Part shown: in pieces, positions 1-7,153 of the stretch | Numbering within the stretch: the stretch's first letter is position 1 | Layout of the letters: the number at the start of each line of letters is the position of its first letter | From: Cohnella thailandensis | Lineage (GTDB): Bacteria; Bacillota; Bacilli; Paenibacillales; Paenibacillaceae | Assembly (NCBI RefSeq): GCF_014212135.1 | Contig: NZ_JACJVQ010000030.1 | Location: 1-64,000, forward strand | Direction: 5' to 3' | Length of the DNA stretch: 64,000 bases | Notes under the pieces: generated by a model | What the model saw: only the letters and a program-made list of their open reading frames with translations | What the model was told of the DNA's origin: nothing | Databases searched by the model: none | Program-made: the position numbers and the translations under genes

Positions 1-155
1 CTAATCAGCCAGCATGGCAAGAAAGATTCTAATGAACGCTAATTCGTTTCGTATCCGGTTATCAAGGCGCAAGCTTTGAATAACGCTACGGCTGCAACGC
101 ATTGCTTCGCAATGCTGCCTGCACCCTAGCGAAGCGACGACTTCGTCGCGCTAGG
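1..155 (+). other. 23S-5S rRNA internal spacer
   Basis: No 23S rRNA 3' end is recognisable inside the window, but the stretch sits directly 5' of the 5S gene and carries a TTTCGTATCCGG-like element that resembles what follows 23S in Bacillales rRNA operons (recalled, not searched). It holds two stem-loops: GCATTGC/GCAATGC at 99-115, and a longer one at 125-155 whose arms are CCTAGC/GCTAGG outside and GCGACG/CGTCGC inside. The second ends at the base before the 5S sequence, so it may be a processing signal (inference). Confidence 0.6.
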
Positions 156-272
156 TTTGGTGATGATGGCGGAGGGGTTCCACGCGTACCCATCTCGAAC
201 ACGACCGTTAAGCCCTCCAGCGCCGATGGTACTTGGACCGCAGGGTCCTGGGAGAGTAGGAAGTTGCCAAGC
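156..272 (+). rRNA. rrf: 5S ribosomal RNA
   Basis: The sequence closely follows Bacillales 5S rRNA: GATGGCGGAGG near the 5' end, CCCATCTCGAACACG, the universally conserved region ending GTTAAGCCC, CGCCGATGGTACT, and GGGAGAGTAGG near the 3' end. The ends pair (TTTGG at 156-160 with CCAAG at 267-271), which fixes the gene at about 117 nt. It is the last gene of an rRNA operon whose 16S and 23S lie upstream of the window, and is followed 13 nt later by an intrinsic terminator. Confidence 0.95.
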
Positions 273-285
273 CGACAAGCAGAGA

Positions 286-311
286 AAGCACCCAGCGATG
301 GGTGCTTTTTT
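286..311 (+). terminator. rRNA operon terminator
   Basis: Perfect 8-bp stem AAGCACCC / GGGTGCTT with loop AGCGAT, running into a T tract (306-311). Confidence 0.9.
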
Positions 312-360
312 GCATACATAAATTTCGATCCCCAAAATAGTCAATGCATAGTCTAATCTG

Positions 361-377
361 TGTCAATATAGATGACA
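361..377. promoter_or_regulatory. Palindromic operator-like site, upstream copy
   Basis: TGTCAATATAGATGACA is an interrupted palindrome (TGTCA-N7-TGACA). It matches the second site at 446-462 at most positions, including the shared core GTCAATAT. The two sites lie 85 bp apart upstream of the BMP/Rieske gene pair, which suggests two binding sites for one dimeric regulator (inference). No candidate regulator gene is adjacent. Confidence 0.5.
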
Positions 378-445
378 TGAATTTTATTGCCCCTTGGCAT
401 CTTCCACAATGGGAACGAGTGTCTCTGTGAATCAAGCCAATGCTG

Positions 446-485
446 CGTCAATATTGTTGACGTGAGTGCCGATTGCCGCTAGTAT
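446..485 (+). promoter_or_regulatory. SigA promoter with overlapping operator for the BMP/Rieske operon
   Basis: -35 TTGACG (457-462), 17-bp spacer and -10 TAGTAT (480-485). The palindrome CGTCAA-N5-TTGACG (446-462) shares its right half with the -35 box, so a bound protein would block RNA polymerase. The transcript would start about 40 nt before the lipoprotein start codon. Confidence 0.65.
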
Positions 486-531
486 TAGCCTGATTTCAAG
501 ACCAAACAGAGACGATAAGGGGAGACCAGCT

Positions 532-1680
532 ATGAAAAAAGGATTCTTGTTCCTCGTACTTGCGCTAGTGCTAATCGTCACCGCATGTTCAAACGGCAAC
601 AACAATTCCAACGCTTCGGAATCCGCAGCGCCATCTTCGTCGGCACCGGCATCTTCGGCAGCTTCGCCGTCCGCCGGCGCCGAGAAGGAGCTGCCGCGCG
701 TCGCGTTCGTCTATATCGGCGAGCCGGGAGACGGCGGTTGGACCTATCAGCACGATCTGGCGCGCATCGAGCTCGAGAAGAAGTACGGCTTCACGGCGAC
801 GGTCGTCGAGAACGTTCCGGAAGGCGCCGATGCGGAGCGCGTGTTCGAAGAGCTTGCTCAGGATCACGATCTCATCATCGGAACGAGCTTCGGCTACATG
901 GATTCGATGGTCAACGTGGCAAGCAAATACCCGAAGGTGAAGTTCCTGCACGCTTCCGGCTACAAGACGGCGGAGAACCTGTCCACCTACGCCGGACGCG
1001 CGTACGAGACGGCCTACCTCGTCGGCGTGGCGGCAGGCAAGATGACGAAGAACAATCATCTCGGCTACGTAGGGGCTTACCCGATTCCCGAAGTCATTTA
1101 TACGATCAACGCCTTCACGCTCGGCGCTCAAAGCGTGAACCCGGACGTCCAAGTCGACGTCGTCTGGTCCAACACCTGGTACGATCCGACGATCGAACGC
1201 CAAGCGGCGGTGAGCCTGCTGGATTCGGGCGTGGACGTGCTGGCGAACTACCAAGACTCCCCGGCAGGCATTCAAGCGGCGGCGGAGCGCGGCGTTTACT
1301 CGATCGGCAACGACTCCGACATGAACAAGTATGCGCCGGACTATTACATCTCCAATACCGTTTACAACTGGTTCTCTTATTATGACCGCAACGTTCAAAG
1401 CATCATCGACGGAACCTGGAAGTCCGAGAGCTACTGGGGGAACTTGAAGGAAGGGCTTGTCGATATGGCTCCGCTCGGCAAGAGCGTGCCGCAGGACGTG
1501 AAGGATCTGGTCGGCCAACTGAAGCAAGAGATGATCGACGGCAAAATCGACGTCTTCGGCGGGCCTCTGGTCGATCAAAGGGGCAAGGAAGTGAAGCCGT
1601 CCGGACAATCGTTATCGGATGACGAAATTCTCAACATGAATTGGTTCGTGAAGGGCGTTAAGGGCACCATTCCGAGCTAA
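532..1680 (+). CDS. BMP-family substrate-binding lipoprotein (PnrA/Med-like)
   Basis: A 382-residue extracytoplasmic binding protein of the BMP family, whose known members bind nucleosides or purine-like ligands for ABC import. The start at 532 follows AAGGGGAG, and the N-terminus is a lipoprotein signal with lipobox VTAC (Cys19), then an Asn/Ser/Ala-rich linker to about residue 55. The mature domain opens RVAFVYIGEPGDGGW and contains GTSFGYMDSM and AGRAYETAYLVGVAAG, typical of this type I periplasmic-binding fold. No permease or ATPase gene is adjacent; instead the next gene, 21 nt downstream, is a Rieske oxygenase. The ligand cannot be told from sequence; a purine-like or aromatic compound attacked by the oxygenase is an inference. 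Confidence 0.85.
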   Translation: MKKGFLFLVLALVLIVTACSNGNNNSNASESAAPSSSAPASSAASPSAGAEKELPRVAFVYIGEPGDGGWTYQHDLARIELEKKYGFTATVVENVPEGADAERVFEELAQDHDLIIGTSFGYMDSMVNVASKYPKVKFLHASGYKTAENLSTYAGRAYETAYLVGVAAGKMTKNNHLGYVGAYPIPEVIYTINAFTLGAQSVNPDVQVDVVWSNTWYDPTIERQAAVSLLDSGVDVLANYQDSPAGIQAAAERGVYSIGNDSDMNKYAPDYYISNTVYNWFSYYDRNVQSIIDGTWKSESYWGNLKEGLVDMAPLGKSVPQDVKDLVGQLKQEMIDGKIDVFGGPLVDQRGKEVKPSGQSLSDDEILNMNWFVKGVKGTIPS

Positions 1681-1701
1681 CGGATAACGGAGGCGAAAGG
1701 C

Positions 1702-2685
1702 ATGCAGAAATCCATTCAAGATCCGGCGCTCTGGAACGAATGGCATCCGGTCGCGCTCTCCGAAGAGATCGGGGAGAAGCCGAAAGGGGTAAGCGTACTA
1801 GGGGAGAAGCTGGTCCTGTACCGCAGCTCCAAAGGAGTCGCAGCGATGCGCGATCTGTGCATTCACCGAGGAGTGCCGTTGTCTCTGGGCCGAGTCCAAG
1901 GGGATCGAATCGTTTGCGCGTATCACGGATGGGAGTACGACGAAAGCGGAGCTTGCGTCTGCATTCCCGCCATGCCCAAGGGACAGGCGATTCCGACCAA
2001 AGCGAAGACGCCGACCTTCTCCTGCTGCGAGAGCCTGGGCTTCGTGTGGGTCTGTCTAGGCGAGCCAAGAAGGCCGATCCCTCTCTACGAGGAATTCGTC
2101 GATCCGGAGCTGATCGCGCTGCGCATGGGTCCTTATCCGGTTCAAGCCTCCGGGCCGCGCGTGGTCGAGAACTTCCTCGACGTCTCCCATCTGATGTTCG
2201 TCCATGACGGATTGCTCGGCGACCGGGAATTCCCGGAGATCAACGACTACAGCATGGTAGAGGAAAACGGGGTGTTTCGTTCGACCGAGATCGAGGTCTA
2301 TCAACCCGATCCGGACGGACGAGGACACGGAGTTATCAGCCGGTACACTTACGAGATCTTCACTCCGCTTGGAGTTCGGCTTATCAAGACGGCCGACGGA
2401 TCCGACGAGCTGTTCCACTTGTTCCTGTTCGTTCTGCCGGAATCGGAGACGACTTGCACGGCTTTCATGCTGCAGCTCCGCAATTACGGCAAGGATATTC
2501 CCGACCATGTGTTCGTCGACTTCCAGAATACGCTGCTCGTCCAGGACAAGCTGATCGTCGAGAACCAGAAGCCGGAGCTGCTCCCGCTCGATCTGCAAGC
2601 CGAACTGCATCTCAAATGCGACCGGGTCGCGATCGCCTACCGCCGGAGACTCAAGGAGCTGGGCGTTACGTTCGGAACGGATTAA
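1702..2685 (+). CDS. Rieske [2Fe-2S] aromatic-ring/N- or O-demethylating oxygenase
   Basis: A 327-residue oxygenase alpha subunit. The N-terminal Rieske domain has the full cluster-binding set Cys53-x-His55-x16-Cys72-x2-His75. The catalytic domain carries the mononuclear iron motif DVSHLMFVH, with Asp160, His163 and His168. The length and single-subunit arrangement resemble vanillate or phenoxybenzoate-type monooxygenases and methylxanthine demethylases rather than large alpha-beta dioxygenases. The start is placed by CGGAGG nine bases upstream. It is cotranscribed with the BMP lipoprotein. No ferredoxin or flavin reductase gene is nearby, so its electron donor must be encoded elsewhere. Substrate unknown. 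Confidence 0.88.
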   Translation: MQKSIQDPALWNEWHPVALSEEIGEKPKGVSVLGEKLVLYRSSKGVAAMRDLCIHRGVPLSLGRVQGDRIVCAYHGWEYDESGACVCIPAMPKGQAIPTKAKTPTFSCCESLGFVWVCLGEPRRPIPLYEEFVDPELIALRMGPYPVQASGPRVVENFLDVSHLMFVHDGLLGDREFPEINDYSMVEENGVFRSTEIEVYQPDPDGRGHGVISRYTYEIFTPLGVRLIKTADGSDELFHLFLFVLPESETTCTAFMLQLRNYGKDIPDHVFVDFQNTLLVQDKLIVENQKPELLPLDLQAELHLKCDRVAIAYRRRLKELGVTFGTD

Positions 2686-2715
2686 CCAACCACGGAAAGC
2701 TCCATACCAGACAGA

Positions 2716-2748
2716 AATCCCGGGAGATCAGAGTCTCCCGGGATTTTG
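2716..2748. terminator. Bidirectional terminator between Rieske gene and fabV
   Basis: 12-bp perfect stem AATCCCGGGAGA / TCTCCCGGGATT with loop TCAGAG between two converging genes, followed by TTTT on the plus strand. Confidence 0.8.
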
Positions 2749-2754
2749 CCGCTT

Positions 2755-3945
2755 TTAGCGAAGGTTGGGAATATCGACCTCGGGATTGACTTCGGCATTA
2801 TAGTCGATGTCGTCGGTCTCGAAGCCGAACAGCTGGAAGAACTCGCGGCGGTAGCCGGCGATGTCGGTCAGCTCGTTGATGTTGTCCGTGGACAGCTTCT
2901 CCCAGATAGCGGCAACCTCCGCTTGGACGTCCTCCTGCATCTCCAGGTCGTCGACGCGAATGCGGCCCCGGGAATCGGTCGCCGTCTCGCCTACGCCGTA
3001 TAGGCGAGTGGAGAACAGGCGATACATCTGCTCGATGCAGCCTTCATGGATGCCCTTCTCCTTCATGACCTTGTACAAGGCGGAGATATAGAGCGGAACG
3101 ACCGGGATGGCCGAGCTGGATTGGGTAACGAGAGCTTTGTTGACGGAGACGAAAGCGCGGCCTCCCTTGGCGCTTAGCTGTTCTCTCAGGCGGATTGCCG
3201 TCGCTTCCAGGTCGTCCTTCGCGCGGCCGATCGTTCCTTCGCGATAAACCGCGTGGGTGATTTCAGGTCCAATATAGGAGTAAGCGACGGTGGTGGCTCC
3301 GTCGCTCAGCACGCCGGCTTCGCTGAGAGCATCGATCCACATCTGCCAGTCTTCGCCGCCCATGACGGCGATCGTCTGACGAACCTCGTCTTCCGTGGCC
3401 GGCTCGATCGTCGCGATCGACACTTCCGCCGTATGGAAGTTAACGGTCTTGTTCGAATAAGACGGGCCGATCGGCTTGATGACGGAGGTGAAAGTCTCGC
3501 CCGTCGCGGGATGCGTGCGGCGGGGGGAAGCGACGCTGTACACGACGAGGTCGACTTGTCCGAGCTCGGAGCGAATGAGCTCGATCGTTTGCTGCTTGAT
3601 CGCGTCGGAGAAAGCGTCTCCGACAATGCTGTACGATTTGACGCCCGCCGCTTGGGCCGCTTGCTCGAACGCCGCCGAGTTGTACCAGCCGGCGGTAGCG
3701 GTGCGGGAGCCTTCCGCGGCTTTGTCGAAGTAGACGCCGATCGTATTCGCTCCGGCCGCGAAGGAGGAAACGATTCTGGAGGCAAGGCCGTAACCGGTCG
3801 AAGCGCCTACGACGAGCACGTTGCGGGGACCGGAGATGGCCGGCTGCGACTTGACATAGTCCACTTGGCGCTGAACTTGCCTTGCGCAGCCTTCGGGATG
3901 CGCGGTCGTGCAGATGAAGCCTCTCGTTTTGGGTTGAATGATCAT
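2755..3945 (-). CDS. fabV: Enoyl-ACP (trans-2-enoyl-CoA) reductase FabV
   Basis: A 396-residue NADH-dependent enoyl reductase of the SDR superfamily that performs the last step of fatty-acid elongation. The family N-terminus IIQPKTRGFICTTAHPEGC is present, followed by the nucleotide-binding VLVVGASTGYGLASR, and the diagnostic catalytic Y-x8-K is Tyr234/Lys243 (YREGTIGRAK). An in-frame ATG three codons earlier (3954) sits only one base after the AAAGGA ribosome binding site, whereas the chosen ATG has ten bases of spacing and matches the family start, so 3945 is preferred. It stands alone. FabV enzymes are known for poor triclosan sensitivity; whether FabI coexists cannot be seen here. Confidence 0.95.
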   Translation of the reverse strand: MIIQPKTRGFICTTAHPEGCARQVQRQVDYVKSQPAISGPRNVLVVGASTGYGLASRIVSSFAAGANTIGVYFDKAAEGSRTATAGWYNSAAFEQAAQAAGVKSYSIVGDAFSDAIKQQTIELIRSELGQVDLVVYSVASPRRTHPATGETFTSVIKPIGPSYSNKTVNFHTAEVSIATIEPATEDEVRQTIAVMGGEDWQMWIDALSEAGVLSDGATTVAYSYIGPEITHAVYREGTIGRAKDDLEATAIRLREQLSAKGGRAFVSVNKALVTQSSSAIPVVPLYISALYKVMKEKGIHEGCIEQMYRLFSTRLYGVGETATDSRGRIRVDDLEMQEDVQAEVAAIWEKLSTDNINELTDIAGYRREFFQLFGFETDDIDYNAEVNPEVDIPNLR

Positions 3946-4074
3946 ATTAGACATATCCTTTCTCAGACGTTCGGGAATGGAGGCGCCGTTTGATCCGTTC
4001 TTGGCAACCTTCCTTTATTTTACCGAATTTTTGTCCGATTGGGAAACGTCTTCATGGTCGGCTAACGGAGAGTA

Positions 4075-4105
4075 GCCCGTCAAGGAAGAGGCTTCCTTAA
4101 CGGGC
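4075..4105 (-). terminator. Stem-loop downstream of the SASP gene
   Basis: GCCCGT-c-AAGGAAG pairs with CTTCCTT-a-ACGGGC with one mismatch, 20 bp after the SASP stop codon. There is no strong T run on the minus strand, so it may be a weak terminator or mRNA-stabilising hairpin. Confidence 0.45.
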
Positions 4106-4124
4106 GATTCGCCTGTTCTATGGA

Positions 4125-4334
4125 CTAAGGGCGGCCAGCAAGCTGCTGTTCTGCAATCTGGACGAGTCTGCGAGTGATTTGTCCGCCGATTCTACCGGTG
4201 TCGCGAGTCAGCATATTGCCGTAATAGCCGTCTTGCGGAATTGCGATCCCGAGCTCTTGAGCCACTTCGAATTTCAATTGCTCTAGCGCCGCCCGGGCTT
4301 GAGGAACGATGAGCTGATTGCGATTGTCTGCCAC
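4125..4334 (-). CDS. Alpha/beta-type small acid-soluble spore protein
   Basis: A 69-residue DNA-binding protein that coats and protects spore DNA. Family signatures are clear: NQLIVPQARAALEQLKFEVA near the N-terminus and the conserved GGQITRRLVQIAEQQL near the C-terminus, separated by the GPR-cleavage region, which here reads FEVAQELGI. The start is a GTG at 4334, seven bases after a perfect GGAGGTG; a GTG further upstream (4349) overlaps that ribosome binding site and would give a non-family N-terminus. A sigma-G promoter lies directly upstream, so expression in the forespore is expected. The inserted PQDGYYGNMLTRDTG between the two helices is typical of Paenibacillus-like versions (recalled). 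Confidence 0.93.
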   Translation of the reverse strand: MADNRNQLIVPQARAALEQLKFEVAQELGIAIPQDGYYGNMLTRDTGRIGGQITRRLVQIAEQQLAGRP

Positions 4335-4359
4335 TTGAATCACCTCCACCTTCTGGCAA

Positions 4360-4390
4360 TATTATGCGAAGCGATCTTCCCTCTTATTCA
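4360..4390 (-). promoter_or_regulatory. Sigma-G promoter of the SASP gene
   Basis: Read on the minus strand: -35 TGAATA (4390-4385), spacer of 18 bp, -10 CATAATA (4366-4360). This is one base away from the sigma-G consensus TGMATA-N18-CATACTA and is correctly placed 25 bp upstream of the GTG start. Confidence 0.85.
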
Positions 4391-4468
4391 TAAAGTTACC
4401 GGGTCCATTCGCCGCCGGGGGGTGCTACAATGAGAGGATCAGAAAGCTCACGGAAGGACGGGGGACCT

Positions 4469-5320
4469 ATGTATCTAGCTCCTATGCGGATGGGCGGACT
4501 CGAGGAGCCGATCCTGGACGAAAACTACATATACGAACCCAAATTGGACGGCCAGCGCCTCCTTCTCTCGATGGAGCACGGGCACGTCCGCCTTTTTTCC
4601 GGCCATGGCTTCGATCTGACTTCCCAATATCCCGAGCTGCATTTCGTCCCCGTCGCGGACGGGGAGGATGTCGTGCTCGACGGCGTCATCGCGGCAATCG
4701 ACCCGGACACCGGGAAAATGAATCCCGATCTTCTCGCGAAGCGGTATCGAATGAGGAAAAGGATGGACATCCGGGAAGCTTCGATCAAGTGCCCGGTCCA
4801 TTACTTCGTCTTCGATATTTTGCGCTACAAAGGGGAGGACATACGCGAATGGCCGCTGGAGCGAAGAAAACGGCTGCTGAACGAAGCATTGGCGGGGAAT
4901 CTACATTACAGCCTTATGCCTTATCTAGACGGCGACAGCGCAGCCCTGTTCGAAGCTTTGGGAAGGAGCACGCTGGAAGGGATCGTCGCGAAGGACAAAC
5001 GCAGCGCGTATCGGAGCGGACGAAGCCGGAGCTGGCTGGGCATCCGGAATTACCGTTACTTGAACGTGCGAATTACGGCCTATCGAAAAAACCAGTTCGG
5101 GTGGCTCGTTCAGCATGGGGAGGAGTGGCGAGGCATCGTGGCGGATTCGGTTCCCGCGGCCTATCGTCAAGCTTTCTACGGGGTGGCTAAGGTTCTGGCA
5201 ACCGGGGAAGATAAGGACTTCGTCTACGTCAAGCCGGTGATCGAGGCCGTCTTGAGGTACGCGAAACGGCGCCCCGACGGGGCGCCGGCGGATCCGGAAT
5301 TCGTTCGTTTCGCCGTTTAG
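4469..5320 (+). CDS. ATP-dependent DNA ligase
   Basis: A 283-residue ligase made of an adenylation domain (to about residue 190) and a C-terminal OB fold. Motif I is EPKLDGQR with the AMP-accepting Lys25; motif III is HYFVFDIL and motif IV is LEGIVAKDK. Motif V, usually WLKxK, reads WLGIRNYRY, lacking both usual lysines. The start MYLAPM matches small bacterial ligases that begin with a related M-x-I/L-x-PM sequence; an ATG at 4430 also has a G-rich upstream stretch but adds a non-family extension. Such ligases serve NHEJ or spore DNA repair when paired with Ku, but no Ku gene is present here. It converges with, and overlaps by four bases, the bactofilin gene. Confidence 0.88.
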   Translation: MYLAPMRMGGLEEPILDENYIYEPKLDGQRLLLSMEHGHVRLFSGHGFDLTSQYPELHFVPVADGEDVVLDGVIAAIDPDTGKMNPDLLAKRYRMRKRMDIREASIKCPVHYFVFDILRYKGEDIREWPLERRKRLLNEALAGNLHYSLMPYLDGDSAALFEALGRSTLEGIVAKDKRSAYRSGRSRSWLGIRNYRYLNVRITAYRKNQFGWLVQHGEEWRGIVADSVPAAYRQAFYGVAKVLATGEDKDFVYVKPVIEAVLRYAKRRPDGAPADPEFVRFAV

Positions 5321-5718
5321 ACGGCGGAGGATTGGGGGATAGCGGCTGCCGGAGCCGGCTCGGCAACGCCTTTGATCTCCATTCGGCTCGTTCCGTGGAG
5401 GACGCCTCCGGGCTCGACGGACAGCTCCGCGGCCTGCAAATCTCCCTGAAGAACCCCGGACGACTTGATGATCAGCTTGCCCTTGGCCGTTACGTTGCCG
5501 GCGATCCTGCCCGCCAGTACGATATCGCGGGCGGTGACGTTCGAGCGGGCCAAGCCTTTCTCACCGATAATGACGTCTCCCTCGCAATCGATATCTCCGT
5601 TGACTTCTCCCTCCAGGCGAATGCTGGCCTGAGAGGAGATTTTCCCGTCAAAGACGGTACCTTCGCCGATTAAAGTGTCGGTCTTGCTCGGATCAAGCTT
5701 CGACTTCTTGCCGATCAT
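5317..5718 (-). CDS. Bactofilin (polymer-forming cytoskeletal protein)
   Basis: A 133-residue DUF583/bactofilin protein, a family that polymerises without nucleotide into membrane-associated filaments that position envelope enzymes. The sequence shows the repeating beta-helix rungs: TLIGEGTVFDGKISSQASIRLEGEV, then GDVIIGEKG, ARDIVLAGRIAGNVTAKGKLII and SGVLQGDLQAAELSVEPGG. A flexible Ala/Pro-rich tail follows. It overlaps the upstream M23 peptidase by ATGA, so the two are translationally coupled, an arrangement recurrent for bactofilins and their LytM-family partners. Confidence 0.92.
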   Translation of the reverse strand: MIGKKSKLDPSKTDTLIGEGTVFDGKISSQASIRLEGEVNGDIDCEGDVIIGEKGLARSNVTARDIVLAGRIAGNVTAKGKLIIKSSGVLQGDLQAAELSVEPGGVLHGTSRMEIKGVAEPAPAAAIPQSSAV

Positions 5719-6770
5719 AAGAATTCCTCGCTTCCTTTATTGGGATTAGAAGGCAGGTATGGCAAAGGGTTGACCGCCGTGCCGTATTGGATGACCTCAT
5801 AATGCAGGTGGGGACCCGTGCTGCGGCCCGTATTGCCAAGCTCGCCGATCAGCTCCCCCTTCTCCACCCGATCGCCGGCTTCGGCGATGAGCTTGCTGAG
5901 ATGAAGGTAACGGGTTACCAAGCCGTTGCCGTGATCGATCTTGATGTTGTTGCCCTCGGCCGAATCCTTCCGGGACCAGGTGACGATGCCGTCGGCCGAC
6001 GCATAGACGGGATCTCCCACGTTGCCCGAGAAATCGATTCCCGAATGGAATCTGGCGCGGCGGGTGAAGGGGTCAAGCCGGACGCCGAACCTGGAGGTAA
6101 TCTCTTGGCTGTCCGTCGGCCATACGCTTGGGGTGGCGTCAAGCTTCTCTTGAACCTCGTGAACATCTTCTTTGATGTTTTGAAGTCGCTGCTCTAGAGC
6201 ATCTAGAGCAGGGGCAAGGGAAGAGATTTTCGCTCCGGAAGAGTCCAAATACCGCTGGAATTCCTCGTCCGTCGCGGGGATGTCTTCGCCTCCCATGCCA
6301 ACGTCCGCGAGAGCCTTCTCTCGAATGGCGGCAACGGAACGCGCGGAATCGTCCAGCCGGCTCGCGCGAACCTCATCCTCCCGTTCCTCATCGGAAGAAG
6401 ATCCCATCAGCTCCCTCACTTGCGCTTCCAGCGCGTCCATGTCGTCGAGCTGCCGCTGGATGGCGGAGGCTTGTTCGGTTAGAACGACGATTTTGGTCTG
6501 CAGATAATCGATGCTCGTATTCTTGTCGGCAACAATCTCTTCGTACCGGGAGGACGTATCGTTCATCTTCCGTTCCAGGTAATCCAACTGATCGGCATTG
6601 GCATCGTAATGACGATAAAGCATGAGGCAGGCCAGAACGAGCAGAATGATCAGGATGGGTATTAGAGTTGCGCCTATCGCCAACATATAGGACGGAACGG
6701 CTATTCGCCGAACCGGGCTGCTTGCGTCCGGAATGAGAACGAACGTAATCTTGTTACGGCTCCATCTCAT
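5715..6770 (-). CDS. Membrane-anchored M23 (LytM) peptidase with coiled coil
   Basis: A 351-residue cell-wall endopeptidase. It has a short cytoplasmic N-terminus, one transmembrane helix (about residues 28-50, AIGATLIPILIILLVLACLML), a coiled-coil stretch (about 55-210, rich in Glu, Gln, Asp and Leu) and a C-terminal LytM domain. Zinc-site residues are visible in HSGIDF and in the HLHYEV motif, with HGNGLVTRYLHL between them, so the enzyme looks catalytically intact. AGGAGG sits seven bases before the start. Coupling to the downstream bactofilin suggests that the filament localises this hydrolase during elongation, division or sporulation (inference from the pairing). Confidence 0.92.
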   Translation of the reverse strand: MRWSRNKITFVLIPDASSPVRRIAVPSYMLAIGATLIPILIILLVLACLMLYRHYDANADQLDYLERKMNDTSSRYEEIVADKNTSIDYLQTKIVVLTEQASAIQRQLDDMDALEAQVRELMGSSSDEEREDEVRASRLDDSARSVAAIREKALADVGMGGEDIPATDEEFQRYLDSSGAKISSLAPALDALEQRLQNIKEDVHEVQEKLDATPSVWPTDSQEITSRFGVRLDPFTRRARFHSGIDFSGNVGDPVYASADGIVTWSRKDSAEGNNIKIDHGNGLVTRYLHLSKLIAEAGDRVEKGELIGELGNTGRSTGPHLHYEVIQYGTAVNPLPYLPSNPNKGSEEFL

Positions 6771-6876
6771 CTCGATCCTCCTGTCACATGAGCTACATGG
6801 TCAGAAATAGGGTTCGACAGAAGGAGATATAATCCTTTCGAAAGTTATTAAATAATTCCGTAAATTGAGAAAAAAT

Positions 6877-6902
6877 AAAAAAAAGCCCGCTTTTCGGCGG
6901 GC
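6877..6902 (-). terminator. Terminator of the 58-residue membrane protein gene
   Basis: GCCCGC / GCGGGC stem followed, on the minus strand, by a run of eight T (6884-6877). Confidence 0.88.
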
Positions 6903-6915
6903 CTTCACGATTCCA

Positions 6916-7092
6916 TTATCGATTGCTGCTTCTTTTGTTCTTCCGATGCTGATTCCAACCGGCCGACGCGACAACGACTCCCGCGACGGTCAGAACGATG
7001 CCGACCGTCAAATTAATCATGATCATATCGATAATTCCGAAGATCAATACCATTAAACCTAACACGGCTAGCTGCAAAGGATTGGATTTCAT
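6916..7092 (-). CDS. Small two-helix membrane protein, unknown function
   Basis: A 58-residue protein beginning MKSNPLQLAVLGLMVLIFG and ending with a basic tail HRKNKRSSNR. Two hydrophobic helices (about residues 8-27 and 29-46) are separated by an Asn-Leu-Thr turn. The ATG at 7092 is preceded by GAGGTG, and the stop is followed 14 bp later by a strong intrinsic terminator on the same strand, which makes this a real monocistronic gene despite its size. Function not recognised. Confidence 0.8.
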   Translation of the reverse strand: MKSNPLQLAVLGLMVLIFGIIDMIMINLTVGIVLTVAGVVVASAGWNQHRKNKRSSNR

Positions 7093-7153
7093 GCGACACC
7101 TCGGGGTTTTTCTTCTATTTTACCGTATGAAGGCCCCATAATGACAGCTTATC

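Noticed and set aside
5268..5288. GGCGCCCC / GGGGCGCC hairpin near the ligase 3' end as a terminator
   Set aside because: It lies inside the ligase coding sequence and has no T run on either strand; more likely a by-product of GC-rich codons.
6865..7056. 63-codon plus-strand frame
   Set aside because: It begins inside a minus-strand terminator and lies opposite the small membrane protein at 6916-7092, which has a ribosome binding site and terminator.
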